A program made the translations under genes and the position numbers. The notes beneath the pieces were generated by a model. The model saw nothing but the letters and a program-made list of their open reading frames with translations. It was not told where the DNA came from and ran no database searches. Positions 34,897 to 44,068 of a stretch of 64,000 nt of DNA are shown here, in pieces. Each line of letters begins with the position of its first letter. Positions within the stretch are counted from its first letter, which is position 1. Source of the DNA: Blautia sp. (GTDB lineage Bacteria; Bacillota; Clostridia; Lachnospirales; Lachnospiraceae); contig JAFTPT010000044.1 of the NCBI GenBank assembly GCA_017463155.1, forward strand, positions 1 to 64,000, written 5' to 3'.

Positions 34897-36288
34897 ATGA
34901 AACTGACAACCGTAAAAGAAATCTACAGGGAACGTGAAAAGTTCCTTGATCACGAGATCACCGTCGGCGGCTGGGTCCGGAGCGTCCGGGCTTCCAAGGC
35001 TTTCGGCTTTATCGTCCTTCACGACGGTACGTTCTTTGAGACGCTGCAGGTGGTCTATCACGACACAATGGACAATTTCGCGGAGATCTCCAAGCTGAAC
35101 GTCGGAGCTGCGGTCATCGTGCGGGGCACCCTCGTGGCCACCCCCGAGGCTAAGCAGCCCTTCGAGATCCAGGCCGAGGAGGTCTCGGTGGAGGGAGCCT
35201 CCGCTCCGGACTACCCGCTTCAGAAAAAGCGCCATACGCTCGAATATCTCCGTACCATGACGCACCTGCGTCCCCGTACCAACACCTTCCAGGCAACCTT
35301 CCGCGTGCGCTCACTTTGCGCGTACGCGATCCACAAATTCTTCCAGGAGAGAGGTTTTGTCTATGTGCATACGCCCCTGATCACCGGAAGCGACTGCGAG
35401 GGCGCCGGCGAGATGTTCCGCGTCACGACGCTGGATCTCGACAACATCCCCCACAGGGACGACGGCTCGGTGGACTTCGAGCAGGATTTCTTCTGCAAGG
35501 AGACCAACCTGACGGTCAGCGGGCAGCTGAACGGCGAGACCTTTGCCCAGGCGTTCCGCAACATCTACACCTTCGGCCCCACCTTCCGCGCCGAGAATTC
35601 CAACACCACCCGCCATGCGGCGGAGTTCTGGATGATCGAGCCGGAATGTGCCTTCGCGGATCTTAATGACAACATGGATCTTGCGGAGGATATGCTGAAA
35701 TTCGTGATCCGCTATGTGCTGGAGAACGCGCCGGAGGAGATGAATTTCTTCAATTCCTTCGTCGACAAGGGCCTGCTCGACCGGCTGAACCATGTGGTGG
35801 ATTCGGAGTTCGGGCACGTGACATACACGGAAGCCATCGAGCTTCTCGAAAAGAACAACGACAAATTCGATTACAAGGTATACTGGGGCTGTGATCTGCA
35901 GACGGAGCACGAGCGTTACCTGACCGAGGAAATCTTCAAGAGACCGGTCTTCGTCACGGATTATCCCAAGGAGATCAAGGCCTTCTACATGAAGCAGAAC
36001 GACGACGGAAAGACCGTGGCGGCCATGGATTGCCTGGTACCGGGGATCGGCGAGATCATCGGCGGCAGCCAGAGAGAGGACGATTTCGACAAGCTGAAGA
36101 CCCGTATGGAGGAGCTGGGACTTAAGGAAGAGGACTACAGCTTCTACCTGGACCTTCGCAAATACGGTTCCACCCGTCACTCCGGTTTCGGACTTGGCTT
36201 TGAGCGCTGCGTAATGTACCTGACCGGCATGGGCAATATCCGCGACGTGATTCCATTCCCGAGAACGGTTAAGAACTGCGATCTGTAA
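34897..36288 (+). CDS. asnS: Asparaginyl-tRNA synthetase
   Basis: The enzyme charges tRNA-Asn. The 463-residue sequence has the N-terminal anticodon-binding OB fold (VGGWVRSVR near 21) and the class II core: motif 2 [19 protein letters not shown] near 231-249 and motif 3 [15 protein letters not shown] near 429-443. Asn specificity is inferred from this pattern and its length. ATG 34897 has AGAGGA 9 nt upstream; an ATG at 34891 would be too close. No T-box leader is visible in the 27 bp before it. Confidence 0.93.
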   Translation: MKLTTVKEIYREREKFLDHEITVGGWVRSVRASKAFGFIVLHDGTFFETLQVVYHDTMDNFAEISKLNVGAAVIVRGTLVATPEAKQPFEIQAEEVSVEGASAPDYPLQKKRHTLEYLRTMTHLRPRTNTFQATFRVRSLCAYAIHKFFQERGFVYVHTPLITGSDCEGAGEMFRVTTLDLDNIPHRDDGSVDFEQDFFCKETNLTVSGQLNGETFAQAFRNIYTFGPTFRAENSNTTRHAAEFWMIEPECAFADLNDNMDLAEDMLKFVIRYVLENAPEEMNFFNSFVDKGLLDRLNHVVDSEFGHVTYTEAIELLEKNNDKFDYKVYWGCDLQTEHERYLTEEIFKRPVFVTDYPKEIKAFYMKQNDDGKTVAAMDCLVPGIGEIIGGSQREDDFDKLKTRMEELGLKEEDYSFYLDLRKYGSTRHSGFGLGFERCVMYLTGMGNIRDVIPFPRTVKNCDL

Positions 36289-36311
36289 CAGCGCCTGACT
36301 GGAGGCATAGT

Positions 36312-37367
36312 ATGCGATTTGTTCATCTTGCGGACGTGCATCTGGGTGCGGTCCCCGACAGGGGATGCGCCTGGAGCGCCAGGCGGGAAGAAGAGATCTG
36401 GGAGACATTCCGCCGGGTTATCGCGTATATTCGCGAGAATCCGGTGGATTTGTTATTTATAGCCGGAGATCTTTTTCACCGCCAGCCCCTCAAAAAGGAG
36501 CTCAAGGAAGTCAATTATCTGTTTACGACGATCCCGGAAACCAGGGTCTTCCTGATCGCGGGCAATCATGATTACCTGAAAAGGGACTCCATGTACCGGA
36601 CCTTTTCGTGGGCGGAGAATGTGTATTTCTTCGGGAGCGAGAAGGTACAGAGCGTCCACCTTACGGAGCCGGAGGTGACGGTCTACGGGTTCAGCTTCTG
36701 CCACAGGGAGATCCGGGAGGATCTTCTGGCCGGATGCGTTCCGGAGGATGAGGAAGGCCTCCATATCCTGCTCGCCCACGGGGGTGACCAGGACCATGTG
36801 CCGATGAACGTGCGGAGCCTTTCGGCCGCCGGATTTGACTACATTGCCCTCGGCCATATCCACAGGCCGGGCATGCTGATCCGCAACAGAGCCGCTTTTT
36901 CCGGGGCCCTGGAGCCCATCGACCGGAACGATACCGGCGCCCACGGGTTCATCGAAGGCTATACGGACGCGGACGGGAGGCTAAAGATCCGCTTTATCCC
37001 CTTTGCGCAGCGCAATTACGAGGAGATCTCGGTCACGCTCACCGAAAACGCCACCCAGGGCTGGCTCGAGGAGGAGATCCGCAGCCGGATCGAGGAGAGA
37101 GGGCAGCAGCATATCTACCGGGTCCTGCTGGACGGAGTCCGGCCGCCCGATATGGTGCTGATCCCGGAACGGATCCGGCTGCTCGGGAATATCTCGGAAT
37201 TTGCGGATCTGTCCAGGTTCGCCTACGATCTGCCCCTTCTTGAAAAGCAGTACAGCGGGACCCTGATCGGCGATTATATCCGGTATTTCCGGAATTCGGA
37301 GATGGGAGAGGTCGAGGAGAAGGCCCTGATGTACGGACTGCAGGCGCTGCTGGAGACGAGCCGCTGA
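36312..37367 (+). CDS. SbcD/YhaO-like DNA repair exonuclease
   Basis: This is a metallophosphoesterase of the SbcD/Mre11 group. The metal-binding motifs are in order: DVHLG at 8-12, GDLFH near 55, GNHDY near 84, HGGD near 156 and GHIH near 181. The 351-residue length and the following SMC-like partner match the YhaO/YhaN pair. Such pairs process DNA ends. The partner follows after 19 bp and is probably co-transcribed. Confidence 0.85.
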   Translation: MRFVHLADVHLGAVPDRGCAWSARREEEIWETFRRVIAYIRENPVDLLFIAGDLFHRQPLKKELKEVNYLFTTIPETRVFLIAGNHDYLKRDSMYRTFSWAENVYFFGSEKVQSVHLTEPEVTVYGFSFCHREIREDLLAGCVPEDEEGLHILLAHGGDQDHVPMNVRSLSAAGFDYIALGHIHRPGMLIRNRAAFSGALEPIDRNDTGAHGFIEGYTDADGRLKIRFIPFAQRNYEEISVTLTENATQGWLEEEIRSRIEERGQQHIYRVLLDGVRPPDMVLIPERIRLLGNISEFADLSRFAYDLPLLEKQYSGTLIGDYIRYFRNSEMGEVEEKALMYGLQALLETSR

Positions 37368-37386
37368 CGAGGACGGAGTAAATACG

Positions 37387-38928
37387 ATGAAGATAAGCCG
37401 GATGACGATTCGGAATTTTGGAAAAATACATAACAGGACCTTTGAACTGTCGGACGGGATCAATGTGCTGTACGGGGAGAACGAGAGCGGAAAGACGACG
37501 ATCCACACTTTCCTCCGGAGCATGTTCTTCGGTATCACCAGACAGCGCGGAAGGGCGGCCAGGAACGATGCCTACACGACCTATGAGCCCTGGGAGAATC
37601 CTGCGGATTACGGCGGGATCCTCTGGTTCGACCGCGGCGGCGAGAGCTTCCGCCTGACCCGCAACTTTTACAAGGAACGGCCGTACCATGAGCTTTTCAG
37701 CGAGACAACGGGGGCCATCGCGGACGCGGAAAAAGGAGCCCTTGAGAACGTGCTGGGCGACGTGAGCGAAGCCGTGTACGACAATACTGTGTCCGTGGGA
37801 CAGCTAAAGAGTGTGACCGGACAGGATCTGGTGCGGGAGCTGCAGAATTACATGGCGAGCTATGAGGGGACCGGGGACAGCAGCATCGACCTGGCCCGTG
37901 CGGTCCAGCTGCTCAAGATGACGCGAAAAGGCTACCAGTCCCAGGAGGACCGCCGCCTGCGTGAGATCGAGGCGGAGCAGCAGAAGATCTCGGGAAGCCT
38001 TTCCCAGGTCGAGAAAGAGCTGCAGCAGCTCCGGGACCGGCAGGCCTCCGCTGAGGAAAAGAGCCGTTCCCTCCGGATCGGTTCGGGCGGGGAAGAGATC
38101 CTGGATGAACGGATCCGCGAGGCGAGGCGGCAGCAGAGTACGAACCTGTTCCTGTTTCTCGGGCTGTTCGCGGCCTGCCTGCTGGCGGCCTTCTTCCTGC
38201 CGGAGTTTACCGGCCTGATGATCTTTGTGAGGATCGGGCTCGGCGTGCTGGGGATCGCTCTTCTGATGGCCGGGGCGTACCGGAACAGCCGTTTTTCCAG
38301 GGAAGTCCGAAAGCGCCAGAAGATGAAGGCGAGATGGCTTTCCCGCCAGGAAAAGGTCCTCTGGAACCGGAAGACGGGCGGAGAACTGATGGATGAAAGG
38401 CTGACAGCCTATGAGAGCCTTCAGGAGGAGTACCGCGAATGCGAGGACCAGAAATATGCCCGGTCGGAGGACCGGGTGGAGATCGACGCGCTGACGCTGG
38501 CTCTTGATACCATCGGGGAATTGTCGGGCCAGATCACGAACCAGGTCGGCGCCGCCCTCCGCAGGAGGACGTCTCAGATCCTGAGCGAGATCACCGGAGG
38601 GAAATACAACGAGATCCTGATGGACCAGAACCTGCACATGACCGTCAACACGGGGGAGCGGATCGTTCCGCTGGAGCGGCTGAGCCGCGGGACCCTGGAG
38701 CAGATCTATTTTGCGCTCCGCATGGCGGCAGGTGAACTGCTCTGCGGAAAAGAACCCTTCCCGGTGATCCTGGACGACGTGTTCGGCATGTACGACGAGG
38801 AGCGGCTCCTGGGCGTCCTCCGCTGGCTTTACGAGGCTGACAGGCAGATCATCATCAGTACCTGCAGCAAACGCGAAATGGAGATCCTTGACAGGGAAGG
38901 CATTCCTTACCAGGGACTGCTGCTTTGA
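37387..38928 (+). CDS. YhaN-like SMC/Rad50-family ATPase with membrane segments
   Basis: This partner of the upstream exonuclease has Walker A YGENESGKTT near 28-37, the ABC signature LSRGTLEQIYFALR near 431 and Walker B PVILDDVF near 459. Between them lie short coiled coils and, near 252-298, two hydrophobic segments that look membrane-spanning. At 513 residues it is about half the length of Bacillus YhaN, so the coiled-coil arms are reduced. It probably gates access of DNA ends to the nuclease, anchored at the membrane. Confidence 0.8.
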   Translation: MKISRMTIRNFGKIHNRTFELSDGINVLYGENESGKTTIHTFLRSMFFGITRQRGRAARNDAYTTYEPWENPADYGGILWFDRGGESFRLTRNFYKERPYHELFSETTGAIADAEKGALENVLGDVSEAVYDNTVSVGQLKSVTGQDLVRELQNYMASYEGTGDSSIDLARAVQLLKMTRKGYQSQEDRRLREIEAEQQKISGSLSQVEKELQQLRDRQASAEEKSRSLRIGSGGEEILDERIREARRQQSTNLFLFLGLFAACLLAAFFLPEFTGLMIFVRIGLGVLGIALLMAGAYRNSRFSREVRKRQKMKARWLSRQEKVLWNRKTGGELMDERLTAYESLQEEYRECEDQKYARSEDRVEIDALTLALDTIGELSGQITNQVGAALRRRTSQILSEITGGKYNEILMDQNLHMTVNTGERIVPLERLSRGTLEQIYFALRMAAGELLCGKEPFPVILDDVFGMYDEERLLGVLRWLYEADRQIIISTCSKREMEILDREGIPYQGLLL

Positions 38929-38937
38929 GAGGCATAC

Positions 38938-39393
38938 ATGAAGGAAAAGAAAAGAGACTGGAAATTCATCATCGGCATGACGGCCCTTCTGGCCGTATTT
39001 GCCGTGATCACCGTGTTCTTCTGGCGGCGGGTCGCCTATGACGCGGCGCTTGAGAAGGCACGGGAGGCACAGCAGGAAAAAGAAGCCGTCGAGGCCATCT
39101 ACGTGTATGTGGGCGACATGCTGAAGACCGGCGTGCTGGTGGACATGAAGACAGAGCAGGTATTCACGGCTCCCATCCCGAAGGACGGCATCGTCAACCG
39201 GAACGGGACGATGATCGAGGGTGACGTGCTGGAGGAGGGCGACATGGTCCGGCTCTACGGGGACGGTCAGATGTCGGACGACCCCGTGCCGGTATATGCG
39301 AATGTGACAAAAATGCAGCGGACCGGCAGGGCGACCCTCGAACAGGCGGAAGAGTACCGCACGATCGCGGAAGAAAAAACAGGCAGCCGCTGA
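38938..39393 (+). CDS. Membrane-anchored protein of unknown function
   Basis: The 151-residue protein has one membrane helix (about 11-32) and a short helical stretch followed by a small beta-rich domain with VVDMKTEQVF-like strand patterns (residues about 60-130). It follows the YhaN-like gene by 9 bp and probably shares its transcript. No family was recognised. Its stop codon sits inside the 5' side of the terminator hairpin for the opposite gene. Confidence 0.6.
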   Translation: MKEKKRDWKFIIGMTALLAVFAVITVFFWRRVAYDAALEKAREAQQEKEAVEAIYVYVGDMLKTGVLVDMKTEQVFTAPIPKDGIVNRNGTMIEGDVLEEGDMVRLYGDGQMSDDPVPVYANVTKMQRTGRATLEQAEEYRTIAEEKTGSR

Positions 39394-39407
39394 ACAGCGG
39401 CTGCCTG
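39374..39407 (-). terminator. Intrinsic terminator of the tRNA adenosine deaminase gene
   Basis: CAGGCAGCCGCT (39380-39391) pairs perfectly with AGCGGCTGCCTG (39396-39407), with loop GAAC. On the minus strand the hairpin is followed by a run of six T, so it ends the minus-strand gene. On the plus strand there is no T run. Confidence 0.85.
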
Positions 39408-39435
39408 TGAGAGTATTACCGGTAAAACCGGAGGC

Positions 39436-39945
39436 TTATGGAAGCCGGACCTCTCCGGCAGGGCCTTCGGAGGCTTTTAGCGCCTTTCGATGATCGCGGA
39501 GCCGCCGGAAGAATTCGGACAGCATACAGGAGCATTCCTCCTCGAGGACGCCCCGGGTGATCCGTACCTGGTGGTTGAACCCTTCCATCTGCAGCAGATT
39601 CAGAACGGAGCCTGCACAGCCTGCCTTGGGGTTCATACATCCGATGAACACCTCGTCGATCCGGGACTGGACGAGGGCGCCCGCACACATCTGGCAGGGC
39701 TCCAGCGTGACATACATGGTACAGCCCTCCAGCCTCCAGTCGCCGAGCTTTTTGCTGGCCTTTTTGATCGCGTTCAGCTCCGCGTGGGAGAGGGTGTTCT
39801 TGTCGGTGTTCCGCCGGTTGTAGCCCCGGGCGATGATCTTTCCGTCGTGGACGATGACACAGCCGATGGGCACTTCGTCAAGCGCCTCGGCTTTTTTGGC
39901 CTGGCGCAGGGCTTCCCGCATGAATCGTTCCTGTACATCTGCCAT
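39436..39945 (-). CDS. tadA: tRNA-specific adenosine deaminase
   Basis: The enzyme converts A34 of tRNA-Arg to inosine. The 169-residue product has the zinc and proton-shuttle motif HAE at 54-56 and PCQMC at 83-87. The start at 39945 (minus) matches the family N-terminus; an upstream ATG at 39981 would add 12 unrelated residues. It ends at the strong terminator 39374-39407. The gene is unrelated to the pilus ATPase of the same common name. Confidence 0.93.
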   Translation of the reverse strand: MADVQERFMREALRQAKKAEALDEVPIGCVIVHDGKIIARGYNRRNTDKNTLSHAELNAIKKASKKLGDWRLEGCTMYVTLEPCQMCAGALVQSRIDEVFIGCMNPKAGCAGSVLNLLQMEGFNHQVRITRGVLEEECSCMLSEFFRRLRDHRKALKASEGPAGEVRLP

Positions 39946-40029
39946 AAATACAGATCCCCTTCCTGTCTGATGGTCATGCAAAGAGTATATATAGAAAAGG
40001 GCAATGTGTCAAATCATAGGAGAAAAGAT

Positions 40030-40725
40030 ATGCAGATCTGTGGTTTTAACAAGACAACGCTGCTGGACTACCCGGGCAAGGTGGCCGCGACGATCTTTCT
40101 GGGCGGCTGCAACTTCCGGTGTCCGTTCTGCCAGAACCGGTCCCTCGTGCTGGAGACCGGAGATCAGCCTTCGCTTGATCCGGAGGAAGTGCTTGCTTTT
40201 TTGCGGAAGCGGCGGGGGATCCTGGAGGGCGTCTGCATCACGGGAGGCGAGCCGACGCTTTCAAAGGAGCTGCCGGAATTCCTGGCGGCCGTCCATGAGA
40301 TCGGCTACCCCGTCAAGCTGGACACCAACGGGACCCATCCGGAGGTCGTAAAAGCGCTGGCGGAAGATGGACTGATCGCGAAGGTGGCGATGGACATCAA
40401 GGCCTGCCCTGACAACTATGCCGCCGTGGCGGGCGTCCGGGCGGTCGACCTTTCCGCGATCCGGGAGACGGCGGCCTTTCTGATGAGCGGTCCGCTGGAA
40501 TATGAATTCCGCACGACGGTCGTAAAGGAACTGCATTCGGCTCATGATTTTGAAGTGATCGCGGAGTGGCTCTCCGGAGCCCGGGAATACTATCTGCAGG
40601 AGTATCGTGATTCCGACGGTGTGATCGAACGGGGCTATACCGGCTGTACGCTGGAAGAGATGCAGGCGTACCAGGCGATCCTCGCGCGGACGATCCACAG
40701 GGTGGGCATCCGCGGCATCGACTGA
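40030..40725 (+). CDS. Anaerobic ribonucleotide reductase activating protein, NrdG2 type (radical SAM)
   Basis: The radical-SAM cluster motif CNFRCPFC (Cys27, Cys31, Cys34) follows the typical N-terminus CGFNKTTLLDYPGK. The 231-residue length and these features match the NrdG2 group (TIGR02495), which is believed to make the glycyl radical in NrdD. In this window nrdD lies 31 kb away and has no nrdG beside it, so this gene is the obvious partner. ATG 40030 has AGGAGA 7 nt upstream. A similar pyruvate formate-lyase activase role is possible. Confidence 0.82.
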   Translation: MQICGFNKTTLLDYPGKVAATIFLGGCNFRCPFCQNRSLVLETGDQPSLDPEEVLAFLRKRRGILEGVCITGGEPTLSKELPEFLAAVHEIGYPVKLDTNGTHPEVVKALAEDGLIAKVAMDIKACPDNYAAVAGVRAVDLSAIRETAAFLMSGPLEYEFRTTVVKELHSAHDFEVIAEWLSGAREYYLQEYRDSDGVIERGYTGCTLEEMQAYQAILARTIHRVGIRGID

Positions 40726-40728
40726 ACG

Positions 40729-41215
40729 GAACGCCGGGATGGTTCTTCGTTCCATGTACGCTGCGGTAATGAAGATCTCTCTGTCCGCAAGGCCCCGGGC
40801 AACGTCGAGCCGAGCTAATCTCCAACTCCAACTTGCAGAACGCTCAGCAAAGGCTTCGCGTTCTGAGTTTCCGTAGGAGCTGGATCTCGTCTCTCCTAAA
40901 ATCGCCCTGAAAAGCCCTTGCTTGGCAGAGATGATCTTCATATACCTGCAGCTGTTCATTGTCAGCGCGCAAAATGTCGCAGTGCGGAGGCAGAATATAC
41001 CGGCCGGAGAAGGACACTTGCAGTCGACGCCCGGGATCGCGAGCATAGCTTCGTGTGCGGAGGCCGCCGTTTAGCGAAGCTGGCTTGGCCGGAGCACATG
41101 ATCATAAGCGGCGCAGCGATCCCCAGGAGACAAGCGTGGCCTACGACAGCCGGTATATTCTGCCTCCGTATGCGACATGCAAGCGTACACGGAACGAAGA
41201 ACCGTCCCTGCGTTC
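40729..41215. mobile_element. Non-coding element with nested inverted repeats (MITE-like)
   Basis: There is no convincing gene from 40726 to 41249. The outer inverted repeats, 40729-40762 and 41182-41215, match at 31 of 34 positions and carry GGGAtGGTTCTTCGTTCC. A second pair lies inside: 40974-41004 and 41149-41178, sharing CGGAGGCAGAATATACCGG. On the right the two arms are contiguous; on the left they are split by about 210 bp. That inserted stretch has its own inverted repeat (ATGAAGATCTCTCTG at 40769-40783; reverse at 40926-40941) and folds into a long imperfect hairpin. It reads as one palindromic element inserted into another. No transposase is encoded. Confidence 0.6.
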
Positions 41216-41249
41216 TCCTGGAACGAAGAACCGTCCTCTCGTTCCATGC

Positions 41250-42359
41250 TCAGATCGTGGAATCCCGCAGGATGAGCGAGGTCTGGCAGTAGATCGTCCG
41301 GTTCGCCATCTGCGGATCCTGTATCCGCTGCAGCAGCAGCGAGAACGCCATCTCCCCCATGGACCGGGAATCGATCCGGATCGTCGAGAGCGCCGGTGTG
41401 ACCACCGACGACTCCGGCGAGTTATCAAACCCGAGCAGCTGCACGTCGGAAGGGACCCGGATATGCAGACCGGCAAAGATCCTGAGCACGTAGATCGCGA
41501 TGAAATCATTGGCACACAGAAACACATCCGGGAGCCTGTCAAGGCTCTCGATCTGTTTCCGGAGGTATTCAATATACACATCCTCCCGGAATATCTCCGG
41601 AGGATCCAAAAGCTTATGCGAGGAGAGAAGAAACTCATCCCGGACCGACAGGCCGTACGGCAGCAGGGCGTCCACAAGGCCCAGGTAACGCTCGGCGAAG
41701 GAGCGGCAGTGGTTGACCTCTCCGATGAACCCGAAGGAGGTATGTCCCTGCTCTACGGCACGAAAAACAAACTCCGTGATCTGCGTCCGGTTGTCCATCA
41801 GAAGGATATCACAGGGGAAGGCCTCCCGAAGGGTCGGGACGGGGGCGTCGACGAACAGGGTCGGGATCTTAAGTGACAGCAGAAACCGGCTGTACTCCAT
41901 GGAAAAAACCTCCACGCAGACGATCCCGCTGACCGCAGAGTGGTCGAAGGAAGCCGGCAGCGTCATCGAAGCCAGGTTCTCTTCCGTGATCCGGTAGGAC
42001 ATAAAGCTGTACCCGGCCAGGCTCAGCTTTCGCTGGAACTTATCCAGCATCAGGTTTGCAAAATGGGATCCCCCGAGGACCGTCGTGCTCATCAAAGCGA
42101 TCACGCCCCCGCCGGAGGGGATGGCCCCGGAACTGCCCGCGTCGGAGGCGGGCTCCGGAGTATTGCTTCCGCCGGAAAGATTCAGGTCGGACAGATTCAG
42201 ATACGAAAACTCTTTATAACCCATCTCAACAGCTTTTCGAAGGACCCGCTCCCGGGTCTTCTCAGCCAGAACTCCCGTATTGTTAAGTGCTTTAGATACT
42301 GTGTTTCTTGAAATGCCCAGAGCATCTGCGATATCCTGTATGGTCACTTTCGTTGCCAT
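41250..42359 (-). CDS. LacI-family transcriptional regulator
   Basis: The N-terminal helix-turn-helix is VTIQDIADALGISRNTVSKALN (split here as VTIQDIADALG and ISRNTVSKALN), residues about 4-25, followed by a sugar-binding domain of the periplasmic-binding type with the GFDNSPES segment near 308. At 369 residues it is slightly longer than usual owing to a Gly/Ser-rich insert near 65-85. It diverges from the sugar importer and GH32 genes and is very likely their regulator, responding to a fructose- or sucrose-derived ligand. Confidence 0.88.
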   Translation of the reverse strand: MATKVTIQDIADALGISRNTVSKALNNTGVLAEKTRERVLRKAVEMGYKEFSYLNLSDLNLSGGSNTPEPASDAGSSGAIPSGGGVIALMSTTVLGGSHFANLMLDKFQRKLSLAGYSFMSYRITEENLASMTLPASFDHSAVSGIVCVEVFSMEYSRFLLSLKIPTLFVDAPVPTLREAFPCDILLMDNRTQITEFVFRAVEQGHTSFGFIGEVNHCRSFAERYLGLVDALLPYGLSVRDEFLLSSHKLLDPPEIFREDVYIEYLRKQIESLDRLPDVFLCANDFIAIYVLRIFAGLHIRVPSDVQLLGFDNSPESSVVTPALSTIRIDSRSMGEMAFSLLLQRIQDPQMANRTIYCQTSLILRDSTI

Positions 42360-42404
42360 ATGCCCGCGGCCTCCTTTACTGATTTACTTTGTTATCTTAT
42401 TCAC

Positions 42405-42433
42405 ATTATACAATCTGAAACGAATTGTGTCAA
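42405..42433 (-). promoter_or_regulatory. Promoter of the lacI-family gene with overlapping operator-like repeat
   Basis: On the minus strand a perfect TTGACA (plus 42428-42433) and TATAAT (plus 42405-42410) are 17 bp apart. The spacer holds an inverted repeat ACAAT...ATTGT with a GAAACG centre, similar to LacI-type half-sites, so autoregulation is plausible. Confidence 0.7.
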
Positions 42434-42528
42434 ATGAAAAACAGAGAGGCACACATGGTGTGACATATGTGCGCGGAATAATGGGCGGAATTCCGTCCGG
42501 ATGCGATGCACGCCCTTTCAGCCCGCAC

Positions 42529-42540
42529 TTTGTGCACAAA
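42529..42540. promoter_or_regulatory. Perfect palindrome, candidate LacI-family operator
   Basis: TTTGTGCACAAA is a perfect 12-bp palindrome in the 410-bp gap between the regulator and the binding-protein gene. Its place fits an operator for the importer promoter. A TTGACA at about 42592 may be the -35 element, but I see no good -10 at the right distance. Otherwise this gap holds no gene. Confidence 0.4.
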
Positions 42541-42769
42541 CTATAGTGCATATGTACTGAATTATGAGGTGATAATGCACGATATTAAGATTGACAAACA
42601 CACAATTATATGTCATCATTGCTTTCATAAATGCAACAGTAACCAAAACTGATGATGCAAATGCACCATATTGACGGAACATGGGAGAACGATTCAGAAT
42701 GGTAAAGTCAATATCATGCAAAACAACCGGACGATGACGTGTTTTACATTTGAAGAAAAGGAGAAAACT

Positions 42770-44023
42770 ATGAAAAAAGCAGTATCCATGATGCTCGCAG
42801 CCGCTATGGCAGTTGCCATGATCCCTGCAATCCCGGCACAGGCCGCCGACGTTTCCATCACGATCTTCAACTCCAAGATGGAGATCCAGAGCCAGATGGA
42901 AGAGATGGCCGCGGAATACTCCGCAGAGAAGGGTGTTGACGTGGAGGTCTACTACTCCAGCGATACCGTTGCAGCCCACATGTCCACCAGATATGCTTCC
43001 AATGAGCCCTACACGATCTCCATGGTCGATGCAAAGGACATCTATTCTCTGGGACCGGATCACGCCGTGGATCTTGCCGATCAGGACTGGGTCAAAGAGA
43101 CCACCCAGGCGATCACCGTCGGCGACGCTGTCTATGGATTCCCGGTATGCGTGGAAGCAAGAGGCATCATCTACAACAAGACCGCCATCGAGGACACTCT
43201 CGGTGAAGAGTTCAACCCGGAAGACTACAAGACCAATGAAGCATTTGCAGGTCTTCTGGACGCCCTGAAGGAGAACGGCATGGATGCACCCGTCGGCGTT
43301 ATGAAGGAAGACTGGTCTCTGGCCGGCCACTTCATCGCTGAGGTCTATGAGACCAGAGACGATGTCGACGGTTTTGTCGCTTCTCTTCATGACGGATCCT
43401 CCGATCTGATCAACGATGAGAGATTCAACACCATGCTTGATACCTTCGACCTTCTGAAGGAGAACAACTATGCAGCGGACGCTCCCGTCGCGGCAGTCAG
43501 AGAAGACACCGAGCTGTACCTGGCTGAGGGCGAGGTCGCCTTCATGTTTGGCGGCAACTGGGACTGGTCCGTACTGGCCGAGTATGATCCGGAAGCAGAG
43601 ATGGGCATGATGCCGATCCCGCAGGATGATGACGCCTACAATACCAAGATGGTGGGCGGCGGCTCCAAGTACTTCTTTATCGACAACTCCGACAACACCA
43701 CCGATGAGCAGCGCGAAGCCGCGAAGGATTTCCTGAACTGGCTCGTTTTCGAGGATGGCGGACAGGAATTCCTGGTCGACACCTGCGCACTGGTTCCGGC
43801 CTTCTCCAACATTGAACTGGAAGTCACCGATCCGCTCGGCAAATCCGTCAAGGCTTACGCAGATGCAGACGCTCTGATCGGAAACTACAACTATCTCCCG
43901 GATGACCACTATGCAAAGGTCGGCGCCAACATGCAGGAATACCTGAAGGGCGACATCGACAGAGAGACCCTGGCTGCCGATATCGAAGCGTACTGGCAGG
44001 CAACGGCTCCCGTAGAGCACTGA
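42770..44023 (+). CDS. Extracellular sugar-binding protein of an ABC importer
   Basis: The 417-residue protein has a signal peptide ending in AIPAQA (cut near residue 24) and then the family-1 solute-binding fold: ITIFNSKMEIQSQMEEMA early and EGEVAFMFGGNWDW near 250. No Cys follows the signal, so it is not a lipoprotein, which is unusual for a Gram-positive binding protein. ATG 42770 has AAAGGAGAA 7 nt before it. It is the first gene of a run with two permeases and a GH32 enzyme, so a fructan or sucrose ligand is likely. Confidence 0.88.
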   Translation: MKKAVSMMLAAAMAVAMIPAIPAQAADVSITIFNSKMEIQSQMEEMAAEYSAEKGVDVEVYYSSDTVAAHMSTRYASNEPYTISMVDAKDIYSLGPDHAVDLADQDWVKETTQAITVGDAVYGFPVCVEARGIIYNKTAIEDTLGEEFNPEDYKTNEAFAGLLDALKENGMDAPVGVMKEDWSLAGHFIAEVYETRDDVDGFVASLHDGSSDLINDERFNTMLDTFDLLKENNYAADAPVAAVREDTELYLAEGEVAFMFGGNWDWSVLAEYDPEAEMGMMPIPQDDDAYNTKMVGGGSKYFFIDNSDNTTDEQREAAKDFLNWLVFEDGGQEFLVDTCALVPAFSNIELEVTDPLGKSVKAYADADALIGNYNYLPDDHYAKVGANMQEYLKGDIDRETLAADIEAYWQATAPVEH

Positions 44024-44068
44024 GAACAGGCCCGAAGAATAAGCTTAGAGAAAGAAAAGAGATGACCT

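Noticed and set aside
40769-41215. Small open frames within the inverted-repeat element
   Set aside because: They have no ribosome binding sites or recognisable products, and the palindromic structure explains the sequence better.
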